Positions 45,080 through 53,455 are shown, numbered from the stretch's first letter. The stretch is DNA of 64,000 nt from Sphingomonas sp. M1-B02 (GCF_026167525.1 NZ_CP110679.1:1909501-1973500); one strand, 5' to 3'. Made by a program: numbers and translations. Notes: a model not told the origin generated them from the letters alone.

Positions 45080-45379
45080 TCAGGTGCGGTGTAGCCGCAC
45101 CGGAGCGCTCGGCGCACGGGCGACCACGCCCTTGGCCTCGAGATCGAGCTGCACCGCCTTGATCCACCAGCCGGCCTTGTCGCCGCCGGGGAAGAGCGAT
45201 TCCGGCAGCCGCGGCAGGACCGCCTCCTTGAGCTTGGGCACGGTCACCCCCGGCGCGGCATCGGGCAGCACCGCCAGCACGGCTTCGCGCATCGCATTGA
45301 ACTTCGCGGCGTCGACCGGATAGGTCTTGCCGGGCTGCAGCACATTCTCGATCGCGATCCGCTCGGATTTGCCGGCCAT
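45080..45379 (-). CDS. small DUF6958-like protein
   Basis: A 99-residue protein whose ATG at 45379 follows AGGAGG. The sequence ERIAIENVLQPGKTYPVDAA, then FNAMREAVLAVLPDAAPGVT and ESLFPGGDKAGWWIKAVQLD is the DUF6958 pattern, resembling a small winged-helix fold. No signal peptide. It lies 14 bp downstream of the HxlR regulator gene on the same strand, and probably forms a two-gene unit with it. Function unknown. Confidence 0.78.
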   Translation of the reverse strand: MAGKSERIAIENVLQPGKTYPVDAAKFNAMREAVLAVLPDAAPGVTVPKLKEAVLPRLPESLFPGGDKAGWWIKAVQLDLEAKGVVARAPSAPVRLHRT

Positions 45380-45393
45380 GCTGGCCTCCTTTT

Positions 45394-46068
45394 CTACATC
45401 TTGGGGGGAAGGACGAACAAGCTGACGAAGCGCCCGGCCAGCGCACGATCGCCGCCAAGGCGCAGCACCCCGGCCGCCTCGGCGTCGGCAAAGGGCCGCC
45501 CGCCATAGACCAGCGACGCCAGCGTCATCGGATCGGTATCGAACAGGGTATCCGCAGTCTCCGGCTCGGCCCGTTCTATCGTAATTGCTTGACCGGCTAC
45601 CTGCGCGACGAACCCCTCGGCACCGAAGCGAAAACCGACGCGCGAATCCCATCCCGCCGCCCGCTCGCGGCTGATCATCGTCCGGAACGACATCATGATC
45701 GACGCGGCCGACAGCGGCAACGTGGGATCGTGCAGCGGCGATTTGGCGGCCCAGCGGCCCAGCTCCTGGATCGCGATCTCGCTGTCATAGCCCCAGGGGG
45801 TCAGCTCATAGACCTGTACCGAAGCCGGCGGCGGCAGCTTGCGGCGCAGCAGCACGCCGCTTGCCTCCAGGCTATCGAGCCGTTGCGTCAGGATATTGGC
45901 GCTGATCGCACCCAGGCTCGCCTTCAGTTCGGAAAAGCGCCGTCCGCCGAACATCAGTTCGCGAACGATCAGCAGCGACCAGCGCTCGCCCACCAGCTCG
46001 AGCGCCAGCGCGGTCCCGCACGCGTCGTCATACCAGCGATTTTCGAGCGGCCTTGGCGGCTTGGTCAT
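45394..46068 (-). CDS. HxlR family transcriptional regulator
   Basis: A 224-residue regulator. The N-terminal HxlR winged helix is ALELVGERWSLLIVRELMFG, FSELKASLGAISANILTQRL and LEASGVLLRRKLPPP. The C-terminal half (about 120-224) resembles an SCP2-like ligand-binding extension seen in some HxlR proteins (ADTLFDTDPMTLASLVYGGR). It is divergent from a run of eight enzyme genes and probably controls them; HxlR proteins often sense reactive electrophiles. Confidence 0.9.
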   Translation of the reverse strand: MTKPPRPLENRWYDDACGTALALELVGERWSLLIVRELMFGGRRFSELKASLGAISANILTQRLDSLEASGVLLRRKLPPPASVQVYELTPWGYDSEIAIQELGRWAAKSPLHDPTLPLSAASIMMSFRTMISRERAAGWDSRVGFRFGAEGFVAQVAGQAITIERAEPETADTLFDTDPMTLASLVYGGRPFADAEAAGVLRLGGDRALAGRFVSLFVLPPKM

Positions 46069-46073
46069 TTTTT

Positions 46074-46089
46074 GTAACTTCCTGGTTGC
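46074..46089. promoter_or_regulatory. candidate HxlR operator
   Basis: GTAAC-TTCCTG-GTTGC is an imperfect palindrome (GTAAC/GTTAC arms, 6-bp spacer) in the AT-rich 95-bp gap between hxlR and the VOC gene. A further AATAACT element follows at 46093-46099. Position fits an HxlR autoregulatory site; the match is by eye only. Confidence 0.4.
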
Positions 46090-46163
46090 TTTTAATAACT
46101 GATGCCCGCATCAAGGTCAACGACGCGATTCGCAACGCACTGTTTCGCAAAAGGAGACGGCCG

Positions 46164-46601
46164 ATGCCGCAAATGGTATTCATCAATCTGCCCGTGAAGG
46201 ATGTCGCCGCGTCCACTGCCTTTTACGAGGCGATCGGCTGCACCAGGGATGCGCGCTTCAGCGGCGATCATGCCTCGGCGATGATATTGTCGGACACGAT
46301 CACGTTCATGATCCTGGGCCACAGCTTCTTCGCGGGGTTCACGCCCAAGCCGATCGCCGACGCCCATGCCACCACCGAAGTGCTGATCTGCATCTCGCGC
46401 GAAAGCCGCGCCGATGTGGACGCGATTGTGGCGCGGGCCGCGGCGGCGGGCGGTAGGGCGGATATCCGGGAGGCACAGGATATGGGCTTCATGTACAGCC
46501 GCGCGTTCGAGGATCTCGACGGCCATATCTTCGAGCCGATGCATATGGACGTCGACGCAGCGCTCAAGGCGATGTCGGCGCAGGCCGAGCCCGCCGAATG
46601 A
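46164..46601 (+). CDS. VOC superfamily (glyoxalase-like) protein
   Basis: A 145-residue vicinal-oxygen-chelate protein from the ATG at 46164, preceded by AAGGAG. It starts PQMVFINLPVKDVAASTAFY and ends with HIFEPMHMD, matching the lactoylglutathione-lyase-like group. Members act as glyoxalases, dioxygenases or antibiotic-binding proteins. First gene of an eight-gene run. The next gene starts within its stop (ATGA). Substrate unknown. Confidence 0.88.
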   Translation: MPQMVFINLPVKDVAASTAFYEAIGCTRDARFSGDHASAMILSDTITFMILGHSFFAGFTPKPIADAHATTEVLICISRESRADVDAIVARAAAAGGRADIREAQDMGFMYSRAFEDLDGHIFEPMHMDVDAALKAMSAQAEPAE

Positions 46602-46987
46602 GCCCGCAGGCAATGACGATCGGCGGGTGGTCGCTGAGCGGACTGCTGATCCTGTTCCTCATGGTCGATATGGGCATGAAGTTCGCCCTGCTCCAGCCGG
46701 TGATCGACGCCCATGCGCAATTGGGCTGGCCGAGCGATGCCGCTACCATCCGCATCCTCGCCGCGATCCTGCTGATCGCCACTGCGCTCTATGCCTTTCC
46801 GCGGACATCGCTGCTCGGCGCGATCCTGATAACGGCCTATCTCGGCGGAGCGGTAGCCACGCACGCCAGGATATCCAGCCCGCTGTTCACGCACACATTG
46901 TTCGGCGTTTATATCGGAGTGCTGCTTTGGGCCGGCCTGTGGCTGCGCGATGCCCGGCTGCGTGATCTCTTACCCCTTTCGACTTGA
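46598..46987 (+). CDS. DoxX-like membrane protein
   Basis: A 129-residue protein with four predicted transmembrane helices (WSLSGLLILFLMVDMGMKFA; ILAAILLIATALYAF; SLLGAILITAYLGGAVATHA; LFGVYIGVLLWAGLWL), the DoxX-like family layout. Such proteins occur with thiol/oxidative-stress genes. The ATG overlaps the upstream VOC stop by four bases, so the two are translationally coupled. Confidence 0.85.
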   Translation: MSPQAMTIGGWSLSGLLILFLMVDMGMKFALLQPVIDAHAQLGWPSDAATIRILAAILLIATALYAFPRTSLLGAILITAYLGGAVATHARISSPLFTHTLFGVYIGVLLWAGLWLRDARLRDLLPLST

Positions 46988-46998
46988 GGAGAGCGCCG

Positions 46999-47481
46999 AT
47001 GAGTCAGAAAATCACCCCCGTTTTGTGGTTCGACCATGTCGGCGAGGAAGCTGCGGCCTTCTACGTGTCGCTGCTGCCCGACAGCCGCATTGATCAGGTC
47101 ATCCGCGCGCCATCGGACAATCCCAGCGGCGGCGAAGGTGCGGCGCTGGTAGTCGATTTCACGCTCGCCGGGCAGAAATATGCAGCGCTCAACGGCGGCC
47201 CCGATTTCAAGCCCAACGAAAGCGTGTCGTTCCAGATCGTCACCGAGGATCAGGAAGAGACCGACAGGCTGTGGAACGCGATCGTCGGCAATGGCGGCGC
47301 CGAGAGCATGTGCGGCTGGTGCAAGGACAAATGGGGCTTCAACTGGCAGATCACGCCGCGCGTCCTGCTCGACCTGCTGATCGATCCTATTCCCGGCCGC
47401 GCCAAGCGCGGGTTCGAGGCGATGATGACGATGCGGAAGATCGATATAGCCACGATCCAGGCCGCCGCCGACGCTGCCTGA
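46999..47481 (+). CDS. VOC protein of the PhnB-like group
   Basis: A 160-residue protein: SQKITPVLWFDHVGEEAAAF, YVSLLPDSRIDQVIR, FTLAGQKYAALNGGPDFKPN and CGWCKDKWGFNWQITPRVLL are the PhnB-like (3-demethylubiquinone methyltransferase-like) VOC signature. AGGAGAG lies 5 bases before the start. Enzymatic function in this group is largely unproven. Third gene of the run. Confidence 0.9.
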   Translation: MSQKITPVLWFDHVGEEAAAFYVSLLPDSRIDQVIRAPSDNPSGGEGAALVVDFTLAGQKYAALNGGPDFKPNESVSFQIVTEDQEETDRLWNAIVGNGGAESMCGWCKDKWGFNWQITPRVLLDLLIDPIPGRAKRGFEAMMTMRKIDIATIQAAADAA

Positions 47482-47504
47482 ACCCCGACCACAGGAGAGA
47501 GAAT

Positions 47505-48164
47505 ATGCCCGTTGACAGTGATGCGCCGGTCCGGATCAGCGCCTTTGCCTGGGTCCCGGAATTCGCCCGCGGCCAGGTCCGCGATCTACGCGTCCGCTGG
47601 GCGCTGGAGGAAGCCGGCATTCCCTATTCGGTGCGCAAGCTCGAAGCGATGACGGCGCGCCCCGCCGATTATTTCGAGGAACAGCCGTTCGGACAGGTGC
47701 CGAGCTATCGCGACGCCGATGTCGAACTGTTCGAATCGGGCGCGATCGTCCTGCATGTCGGCGAACAGTCCGAAGCGCTCCTGCCCGCCGATCCCGGCGA
47801 ACGCGCCCGCGCCGCCGCCTGGCTGTTCGCGGCGCTCAACACGCTCGAACCGCAGGTCCAGCAGCTCGGCTCGATCGACTTCTTCCACAAGGACGAGGCC
47901 TGGACCCGCGAGCGCCGTCCGCAGGTGCTCGAGATGGTCAATCTTCGGCTCAAGCAGATCGCCGACCATCTCGGCGAACGGGAATGGCTGGAAGACCGCT
48001 TCACCGTCGGCGACCTGATGATGACCACGGTGCTGCGCATCCTCAACGGCAAGGACATCGTCGAACAATATCCGAACCTCGCCGCCTACCAGGCGCGGGC
48101 CGAGGCGCGGCCCGCATTCGGCCGGGCGCTGGCCGCCCAGCTCGCCGACTTCGAAGATCGATAG
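47505..48164 (+). CDS. glutathione S-transferase family protein
   Basis: A 219-residue GST. The N-terminal thioredoxin-fold domain includes ISAFAWVPEFARGQVRDLRV, FGQVPSYRDADVELFESGAI (glutathione gamma-Glu binding ES) and the C-terminal helical domain has WLEDRFTVGDLMMTTVLRIL. The proposed catalytic Ser/Tyr near the N-terminus is not obvious. Glutathione is made by gshB elsewhere in the window. Presence in this run supports a role in detoxifying electrophiles. Confidence 0.88.
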   Translation: MPVDSDAPVRISAFAWVPEFARGQVRDLRVRWALEEAGIPYSVRKLEAMTARPADYFEEQPFGQVPSYRDADVELFESGAIVLHVGEQSEALLPADPGERARAAAWLFAALNTLEPQVQQLGSIDFFHKDEAWTRERRPQVLEMVNLRLKQIADHLGEREWLEDRFTVGDLMMTTVLRILNGKDIVEQYPNLAAYQARAEARPAFGRALAAQLADFEDR

Positions 48165-48189
48165 GACCCTACCGAATAGGAGATGAGAC

Positions 48190-48549
48190 ATGGCATATAT
48201 GGACGGCTTCGTACTCGCGGTGCCCGAAGGCAATAAGGACGATTATCTTGCCATGGCGGCCGTGACCGCAACGATCTTCCGCGAATCCGGCGCGACCCGG
48301 GTGGTGGAAGCCTGGGGCAACGATGTGCCGCACGGGACGAACACCGATTTCTACATGGCGACGAAGGCCGAGGAAGGCGAAGTCATCGTCTTCTCCTGGA
48401 TCCTCTGGCCCTCGAAGGAAGTGCGCGACGCCGGCTGGGAAAAGATGACGTCCGACGAGCGTATGAAGGCCTTTGGCGAGATGCCGTTCGACGGCAAGCG
48501 CATGTTCTGGGGCGGCTTCGATCCGATCCTCGACGAAGGCGAGGGCTGA
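48190..48549 (+). CDS. DUF1428 family protein
   Basis: A 119-residue protein of the DUF1428 (YbaA-like) dimeric alpha/beta-barrel family: AYMDGFVLAVPEGNKDDYLA, GATRVVEAWGNDVPHG and GKRMFWGGFDPILDEG. AGGAG precedes the ATG. The fold resembles ABM/ferredoxin-like monooxygenases but the activity is unknown. Confidence 0.92.
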   Translation: MAYMDGFVLAVPEGNKDDYLAMAAVTATIFRESGATRVVEAWGNDVPHGTNTDFYMATKAEEGEVIVFSWILWPSKEVRDAGWEKMTSDERMKAFGEMPFDGKRMFWGGFDPILDEGEG

Positions 48550-48572
48550 GCGGCAAGCCAGGGAGACAGAGG

Positions 48573-49346
48573 ATGACCAACCCACACGGCACCCCGATCT
48601 GGTTTGAATTGATCACCAGCGACCCCGACGCCGCCGGCGCCTTTTATGCCAAGGTGATCGACTGGAGCGTCGGCAGCTTCGATGGCGCGACCGTCGCCGG
48701 ACCGGAGGATTACCGGGTCTTCTCCGCAAGCGACGGCGAAGGCGTGGCCGGATTGATGAAAATTCCGGACGGCGCGCCACCGCAGCCGGCTTGGTTCGGC
48801 TATGTCGGGGTTGACGATGTCGACGCCGCGGTTGCCGGCATCACCGCCGCCGGTGGAAGCATCCAGATGCCCGCGATCACGCTCGAGGGCGTAGGCCGAA
48901 TGGCGATGGTGACCGATCCGCAGGGCGTGCCCTTCTATGTGATGAAGGGTGCCAGCCCCGAACCGAGCACGGCCTTCAAGCGCATGTCGCTGGGGCACGG
49001 CGAATGGAACGAGCTGAGCACAAGCGACGACGCCGCTGCGCTCGACTTCTACGCCGCGCAGTTCGGCTGGAAAAAGGATGGCGCTATGCCGATGGGCGCG
49101 ATGGGCGACTATAGCTTCCTCAGCCATGGCGGGCAGATGATCGGCGCGGTGATGCGCACCCCACCCGGCGAGCAGCCCCGCTGGAACTACTTCTTCCGCG
49201 TCGGCGACATCGACGAGGCGGAGACGCGCATCACCGATGCCGGCGGCACCATTCGTCATGGGCCGATCGAAGTACCCGGCGGCGACTTCGTCATCTACGC
49301 AACCGATCCGCAGGGCGCCCGCTTCGGCGTCGTCGGCAGCCGATAG
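48573..49346 (+). CDS. two-domain VOC protein
   Basis: A 257-residue protein with two tandem VOC domains: GTPIWFELITSDPDAAGAFY (domain 1) and HGEWNELSTSDDAAALDFYA (domain 2), each ending with a metal-ligand-like Asp/Gly-rich strand (TDPQGVPFYVMKG; TDPQGARFGVVG). This CFP-30/hydroxylase-like type is common in actinobacteria and sphingomonads. It lies between DUF1428 and SRPBCC genes. Enzymatic role unknown. Confidence 0.9.
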   Translation: MTNPHGTPIWFELITSDPDAAGAFYAKVIDWSVGSFDGATVAGPEDYRVFSASDGEGVAGLMKIPDGAPPQPAWFGYVGVDDVDAAVAGITAAGGSIQMPAITLEGVGRMAMVTDPQGVPFYVMKGASPEPSTAFKRMSLGHGEWNELSTSDDAAALDFYAAQFGWKKDGAMPMGAMGDYSFLSHGGQMIGAVMRTPPGEQPRWNYFFRVGDIDEAETRITDAGGTIRHGPIEVPGGDFVIYATDPQGARFGVVGSR

Positions 49347-49356
49347 GGAACACCCC

Positions 49357-49815
49357 ATGTCCGAGCATGAACTCGTCGTCGAGCGTCTGATGGACGCTCC
49401 CGCCGGAGCGCTGTGGCGCGCCTACACCGATCATCTCAACGAATGGTTCTGCCCAAAGCCCTGGCGGGCCGAAGTGGTCGAAATGGACCTGCGCGCGGGA
49501 GGTCGCTCGTCGATCACCATGTATGGCCCGGACGGCGAAGTGATGCCCAATGACGGCGTCTATCTGGAAGTCGTCCCCGAGCGGCGCTTGGTCTTCACCG
49601 ATGCCTTCACTGTCGGCTGGGAGCCGGCGGGCCCCTTCTTCGTCGGGTCGTTCGAGTTCGAACCGCAGGGCGACAAGACGCTGTTCCGCGGCCGCGCGCG
49701 CCACTGGACCGAGGAAGCGCGCAACCAGCATGCGGAGATGGGCTTCGAGCAGGGCTGGGGGGTGATGGCCGAGCAATGGGAGGAAGTCGCCCGGCGGATC
49801 GCGGCGGGTGCGTAG
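49357..49815 (+). CDS. SRPBCC (AHSA1-like) protein
   Basis: A 152-residue START/SRPBCC-fold protein: ELVVERLMDAPAGALWRAYT, FCPKPWRAEVVEMDLRAGGR and EMGFEQGWGVMAEQWEEVAR are the Aha1-like/activator-of-Hsp90-homologue pattern, with a hydrophobic ligand pocket. It starts 10 bp after the VOC stop and overlaps the following DHFR-like gene. Role unknown. Confidence 0.92.
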   Translation: MSEHELVVERLMDAPAGALWRAYTDHLNEWFCPKPWRAEVVEMDLRAGGRSSITMYGPDGEVMPNDGVYLEVVPERRLVFTDAFTVGWEPAGPFFVGSFEFEPQGDKTLFRGRARHWTEEARNQHAEMGFEQGWGVMAEQWEEVARRIAAGA

Positions 49816-50467
49816 GATCATCGGCATGGCGTTCGTGTCGCTGGACGGCGTGATGCAGGCGCCGGGCGGACCGAACGAGGATCCCACCGGCGGCTTCGAG
49901 CTTGGCGGCTGGCTGCCCGCGGTCGACGACGAGGCGCTCGGCAACCAGATCATGACCTATTTCAGCCGGCCCTTCGATCTGTTGCTGGGGCGCCGGACCT
50001 GGGAGATCTTCGCGGCGCACTGGCCGTTCATGACCGATAACGGCCCGATCACCACCAGCTTCCGCGACTGCCGCAAATATGTGCTGACTCGCTCGGACAT
50101 CGCGCTCGACTGGGCCGGAAGCGAGCGCATCCCCGATCTCGAGACGCTCGCCGAGCTGAAGCAAGGCGAGGGCCCGGACCTGCTGATCCAGGGCAGCTCT
50201 ACCCTCTATCCGCAGCTCCTGGAGCGCGGGCTGATCGACCGCCTGGTCCTGCTGGTCGCGCCGCTGCTGCTGGGCAGCGGCAAGAAGCTGTTCGGCGACG
50301 GCACCCCGGCCGGTCGCTGGATGCTGGTGGAACAGCGGACCGGCAGCGGCGGCATGGCGATCGGCACCTATGATCGCGCGGGCCCGGTAGAGACGGGGTC
50401 GTTCGAAGTGCCTGAACTCAATCCGCGCGAAATCGCACGCCGCGAGAAGCTGCAGCGCGAAGGCTAG
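49808..50467 (+). CDS. dihydrofolate reductase-like (RibD C-terminal) protein
   Basis: A 219-residue protein from a GTG at 49808 (overlapping the SRPBCC stop by eight bases). RIIGMAFVSLDGVMQAPGGP, LLLGRRTWEIFAAHW, DLLIQGSSTLYPQLLERGLI and PLLLGSGKKLFGDG match the RibD_C/YwjB dihydrofolate-reductase-like family, NADPH-dependent reductases of unknown substrate. Last gene of the HxlR-linked run; its stop overlaps the convergent J-domain gene stop by four bases. Confidence 0.9.
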   Translation: MRRIIGMAFVSLDGVMQAPGGPNEDPTGGFELGGWLPAVDDEALGNQIMTYFSRPFDLLLGRRTWEIFAAHWPFMTDNGPITTSFRDCRKYVLTRSDIALDWAGSERIPDLETLAELKQGEGPDLLIQGSSTLYPQLLERGLIDRLVLLVAPLLLGSGKKLFGDGTPAGRWMLVEQRTGSGGMAIGTYDRAGPVETGSFEVPELNPREIARREKLQREG

Positions 50468-51075
50468 GCGAAGGCGGGCGAACCCTTGAGCTGCTGATAG
50501 GCGGCGATCACATCCTGCAGCCGGCTCTCATGGCTGCGATCCCCGCCGTTGCGATCGGGATGATATTGCCGGACCAGCTCCGAATAGCGTTTGCGCAGCC
50601 CCGTGCGATCGACATCGACTTCCAGCGCGAGCGTGCGCAGCGCCTCGCGATCGCGCCCGGACAGCGGCCTGCCGTCCTTGCGCTCCACCGGCATGCTACC
50701 CCGCCAGCGGGCGCCGATCGCGTCGAGCGGATCGCTGAAATCGGCCCAGCGCGGCGGGCGATCGGCGCCGCCGGTGGCGTTGAAGGCGCGGGTCTCGCGC
50801 TCCCAGCCGGCGAAGGGCTTCTGCGCGTCATGGATCTCGTCGGGGCTCATCCCCTTGAAGAAATTATAGCCCGTGTTGAACGCGCGAACATGATCGAGGC
50901 ACAGCCAGCGGAAGCGCGGCGGACCGTCGGCGGCATGGCCGCTGCCCTCCAGCGGCGGTGCGCGGAACTCGCCGGCTTCCGCGCATCCCGGCTCGGCGCA
51001 CATCCGCCCCTCCGCCTCCACGCGACCGTGGAAGCGGGCATTGGGACGATCTTTGCGGGAATTGCTGGCAGGCAC
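50464..51075 (-). CDS. J-domain protein
   Basis: A 203-residue DnaJ-related protein. The N-terminal half (MCAEPGCAEAGEFRAP, WLCLDHVRAFNTGYNFFKGM) has a Cys/His pattern; the J domain is C-terminal with helix II-III motif RKRYSELVRQYHPDRNGGDR containing HPD. It stimulates an Hsp70 partner, unidentified. In alphaproteobacteria this gene normally neighbours bolA (divergent) and cobS; here bolA is adjacent but cobS is 5.5 kb away. Confidence 0.9.
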   Translation of the reverse strand: MPASNSRKDRPNARFHGRVEAEGRMCAEPGCAEAGEFRAPPLEGSGHAADGPPRFRWLCLDHVRAFNTGYNFFKGMSPDEIHDAQKPFAGWERETRAFNATGGADRPPRWADFSDPLDAIGARWRGSMPVERKDGRPLSGRDREALRTLALEVDVDRTGLRKRYSELVRQYHPDRNGGDRSHESRLQDVIAAYQQLKGSPAFA

Positions 51076-51110
51076 GCGACACTCTCGGGCAAACCGCTTA
51101 TATAGGCGCC

Positions 51111-51401
51111 ATGAACGCTCCCGCCAGCGGCCCCTTGGCCGATCAGATCGCCGCCCGTCTCACCGCCGCGCTCGACCCGACGCATCTCGTGGTCAGCAAC
51201 GACAGCGCCCAGCATAGTGGCCATATGGGCGACGACGGCAGCGGCGAATCGCATTTCTCGGTGACGATCGAGAGCCCCGCCTTCGCCGGCGTGTCGCGCG
51301 TCGAGCGGCAGCGGCTGGTCAACCGCGCGCTCGCCGATCTGCTCGCCGAGCGCATCCACGCCCTCGCCATCCGCGCCCGCGCACCGGGGGAAGCCGCATG
51401 A
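51111..51401 (+). CDS. bolA: BolA family protein
   Basis: A 96-residue BolA protein, a KH-like fold that works with monothiol glutaredoxins in iron-sulfur cluster handling. GSGESHFSVTIESPAFAGVS, RVERQRLVNRALADLLAERI and HALAIRARAPGE are typical; the preceding ATG at 51111 gives the right length. Divergent from the J-domain gene. The pirin start overlaps its stop (ATGA). Confidence 0.92.
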   Translation: MNAPASGPLADQIAARLTAALDPTHLVVSNDSAQHSGHMGDDGSGESHFSVTIESPAFAGVSRVERQRLVNRALADLLAERIHALAIRARAPGEAA

Positions 51402-52297
51402 CCGACGATCTGATCCTCCACACCATCGCGCCCGTCACCCACGATCTCGGCGGGTTCAAGGTCCACCGCACCCTCCCCTCGCGCCCGCGGACGATGGTCG
51501 GCCCCTTCATCTTCTTCGACCAGATGGGCCCGGCGCATCTCGACGTCGGCAACGGCATCGACGTCCGGCCGCATCCGCATATCAACCTGGCGACGGTGAC
51601 CTATCTCTACGCCGGCGCGATCGGCCACCGCGATTCGCTGGGGACCGAGGCCGTGATCACGCCGGGCGCGGTGAACCTGATGACCGCCGGCCACGGCATC
51701 GTCCATTCGGAGCGATCGCCCTCGGCCGAGCGCGCGGTCGGCCCCGAATTGTCGGGCATCCAGACCTGGCTGGCGCTCCCCGAGCGCGACGAGGAAGCGG
51801 ACCCCGCCTTCGAGCATGTCGCCGCGGCGGATCTCCCGGTGATCGAGGCGAGCGGCGCCACCGCGCGCGTGATCATGGGCGACCTGTGGGGCGCCAGCGC
51901 CCCCACCACCACTTATGCCCAGACGATTTATGGCGACATCGCGCTGGAGGCCGGCAGCAGCATCCCGATCGATCCGGCCGCCGACGAACGCGCGCTCTAC
52001 GTCTCGATGGGCGACGCGACACTCGACGGACTGACGCTCGAGCCGATGACGCTCTACGTCCTGCGCCCCGGCACGCATGCGACGCTGCGCTCGGCCGGCG
52101 GCGCGCGCGTGATGCTGTGCGGCGGCGAGGCCTTCACCACCCCGCGCCACGTCTGGTGGAACTTCGTCTCGTCGAGCCGCGATCGCATCAACCAGGCCAA
52201 GGAAGACTGGAACGCCGGCAATTTCCCCAGGGTGCCGGGCGACGACAAGGAATGGATCCCGATCCCCGAGGTCCCGAAGACGGTCAGCTATCCGTAA
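51398..52297 (+). CDS. pirin family protein
   Basis: A 299-residue bicupin. The metal-binding N-terminal cupin has RPHPHINLATVTYLYAG (two His), EAVITPGAVNLMTAGHGIVH and SERSPS; the second cupin contains GDIALEAGSSIPIDPAADER. Some pirins act as quercetin 2,3-dioxygenases, others as transcription cofactors; the function here is open. Translation is coupled to bolA. Confidence 0.93.
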   Translation: MTDDLILHTIAPVTHDLGGFKVHRTLPSRPRTMVGPFIFFDQMGPAHLDVGNGIDVRPHPHINLATVTYLYAGAIGHRDSLGTEAVITPGAVNLMTAGHGIVHSERSPSAERAVGPELSGIQTWLALPERDEEADPAFEHVAAADLPVIEASGATARVIMGDLWGASAPTTTYAQTIYGDIALEAGSSIPIDPAADERALYVSMGDATLDGLTLEPMTLYVLRPGTHATLRSAGGARVMLCGGEAFTTPRHVWWNFVSSSRDRINQAKEDWNAGNFPRVPGDDKEWIPIPEVPKTVSYP

Positions 52298-52304
52298 CCA
52301 ATAA

Positions 52305-52405
52305 GCCCCTCCCCTTCAGGGGAGGGGTTGGGGTGGGGCTATCCGCGGGCGACGGTCTCGGTGAGACGCCCCCCACCCCCCACCCCTCCCCCGAGGGGGA
52401 GGGGC
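52305..52405. repeat. GC-rich inverted-repeat element, copy A
   Basis: A roughly 100-bp element bounded by CCCCTCCCCTTC...GGGGAGGGG hairpins, with a central CTATCCGCGGGCG segment. Its sequence reappears in reverse orientation inside hisG at 55247-55348 (copy B). It lies between the pirin and hydrolase genes, entirely outside coding sequence here. Confidence 0.8.
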
Positions 52406-52422
52406 TCAAGAAGGAGCAGGCC

Positions 52423-53313
52423 ATGGACGTCGATCTAACCCGCATCGCCCTCCCCACCGGGGTCGAGCTCGACGTCGCCATCGCCGGAAACCCCGCGAAC
52501 CCGCCGATCATCCTCCTCCACGGCTTCCCCGAATCGCACCGCACCTGGCGCCACCAGATCCCCGAGCTCGCCCGCGACTATTATGTCGTCGCCCCCGACC
52601 AGCGCGGCTTCGCCCGCTCGTCCAAGCCCGAAGGCGTCGAGCAATACACCCCCGCCAAGATCGTCGAGGATTTGCTCGCGCTCGCCGATCATCTCGGCAT
52701 TCAAGGCTTTACGCTCGTCGGCCATGATTGGGGCGGCGCGATCGCCTGGATGGCGGCGCTGCAGAACCCCAGGCGGATCGAGCGGCTGATCATCCTCAAC
52801 GCCCCGCACCCGAAGGTCTTCCAGAAGAGCCTGTTCGACGATCCCGCGCAACGCAAGGCGAGCCAATATATCAATCGCTTCCGCGACACCCGGCTCGACC
52901 AGGGCCTGGTCGGCGCGGGGCTGGAGCGCTTCTTCGCCTCCACCTTCGCCCAGCATATCGTCGGCGGGATCGCCGGCGAGGACAAGGCGGCCTATATGGA
53001 CGAATGGGGCCAGCCCGGCGCGATGACCGCGATGCTCAACTGGTACCGCGCCAGCGCGATCCAGGTGCCCTTGCCCGACGAGGATGCCGAGCGCCCCGCC
53101 TGGCTCGACGCCCCCTTCCCGCCGATCCCCCAGCCGACGCTCGTGATCTGGGGGATGAAGGATTTCGCGCTGCTGCCGGTGCAGCTGGAGGGGCTGGGCG
53201 CACTGGTGCCCGATCTGACGCTGGTGGAGATTGCGGAGGGCGGCCATTTCATCCCCTGGGAAAAGCCCGAGGCGGTCACCGCGGCGATGCGCGAGTGGCT
53301 GTTGCGCCACTAG
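52423..53313 (+). CDS. alpha/beta hydrolase (epoxide hydrolase/haloalkane dehalogenase type)
   Basis: A 296-residue hydrolase; AAGGAG precedes the ATG at 52423. HGFPESHRTWRHQIPEL, APDQRGFARSSKP, the Asp nucleophile in GHDWGG, and the catalytic His in EGGHFIPWEKPE match the epoxide-hydrolase-like group with an Asp nucleophile. Cytoplasmic. The lid domain (about 135-215) is helical. The physiological substrate is unknown. It is flanked by two GC-rich repeats. Confidence 0.9.
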   Translation: MDVDLTRIALPTGVELDVAIAGNPANPPIILLHGFPESHRTWRHQIPELARDYYVVAPDQRGFARSSKPEGVEQYTPAKIVEDLLALADHLGIQGFTLVGHDWGGAIAWMAALQNPRRIERLIILNAPHPKVFQKSLFDDPAQRKASQYINRFRDTRLDQGLVGAGLERFFASTFAQHIVGGIAGEDKAAYMDEWGQPGAMTAMLNWYRASAIQVPLPDEDAERPAWLDAPFPPIPQPTLVIWGMKDFALLPVQLEGLGALVPDLTLVEIAEGGHFIPWEKPEAVTAAMREWLLRH

Positions 53314-53451
53314 CTCCCCTCCCTGCAAAGGGAGGGGTTGGGGGTGGGTGCGCGGCGCCAGCCGCGCTCCTGCGCCAACAGCAAAGGCGAGGCATCGAGC
53401 CTCGCCTCCGCTAAACCCACCCCTTGATCCCCTCCCTTTCAGGGAGGGGAG
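53314..53451. repeat. GC-rich inverted-repeat element
   Basis: The gap between the hydrolase and DUF2332 stops holds outer arms CTCCCCTCCC...GGGAGGGGAG, plus an inner GGCGAGGC/GCCTCGCC hairpin around 53384-53405. It probably acts as a bidirectional terminator-like structure for the two convergent genes. Related in style, not identical, to the elements at 52305 and 55247. Confidence 0.75.
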
Positions 53452-53455
53452 GCTC

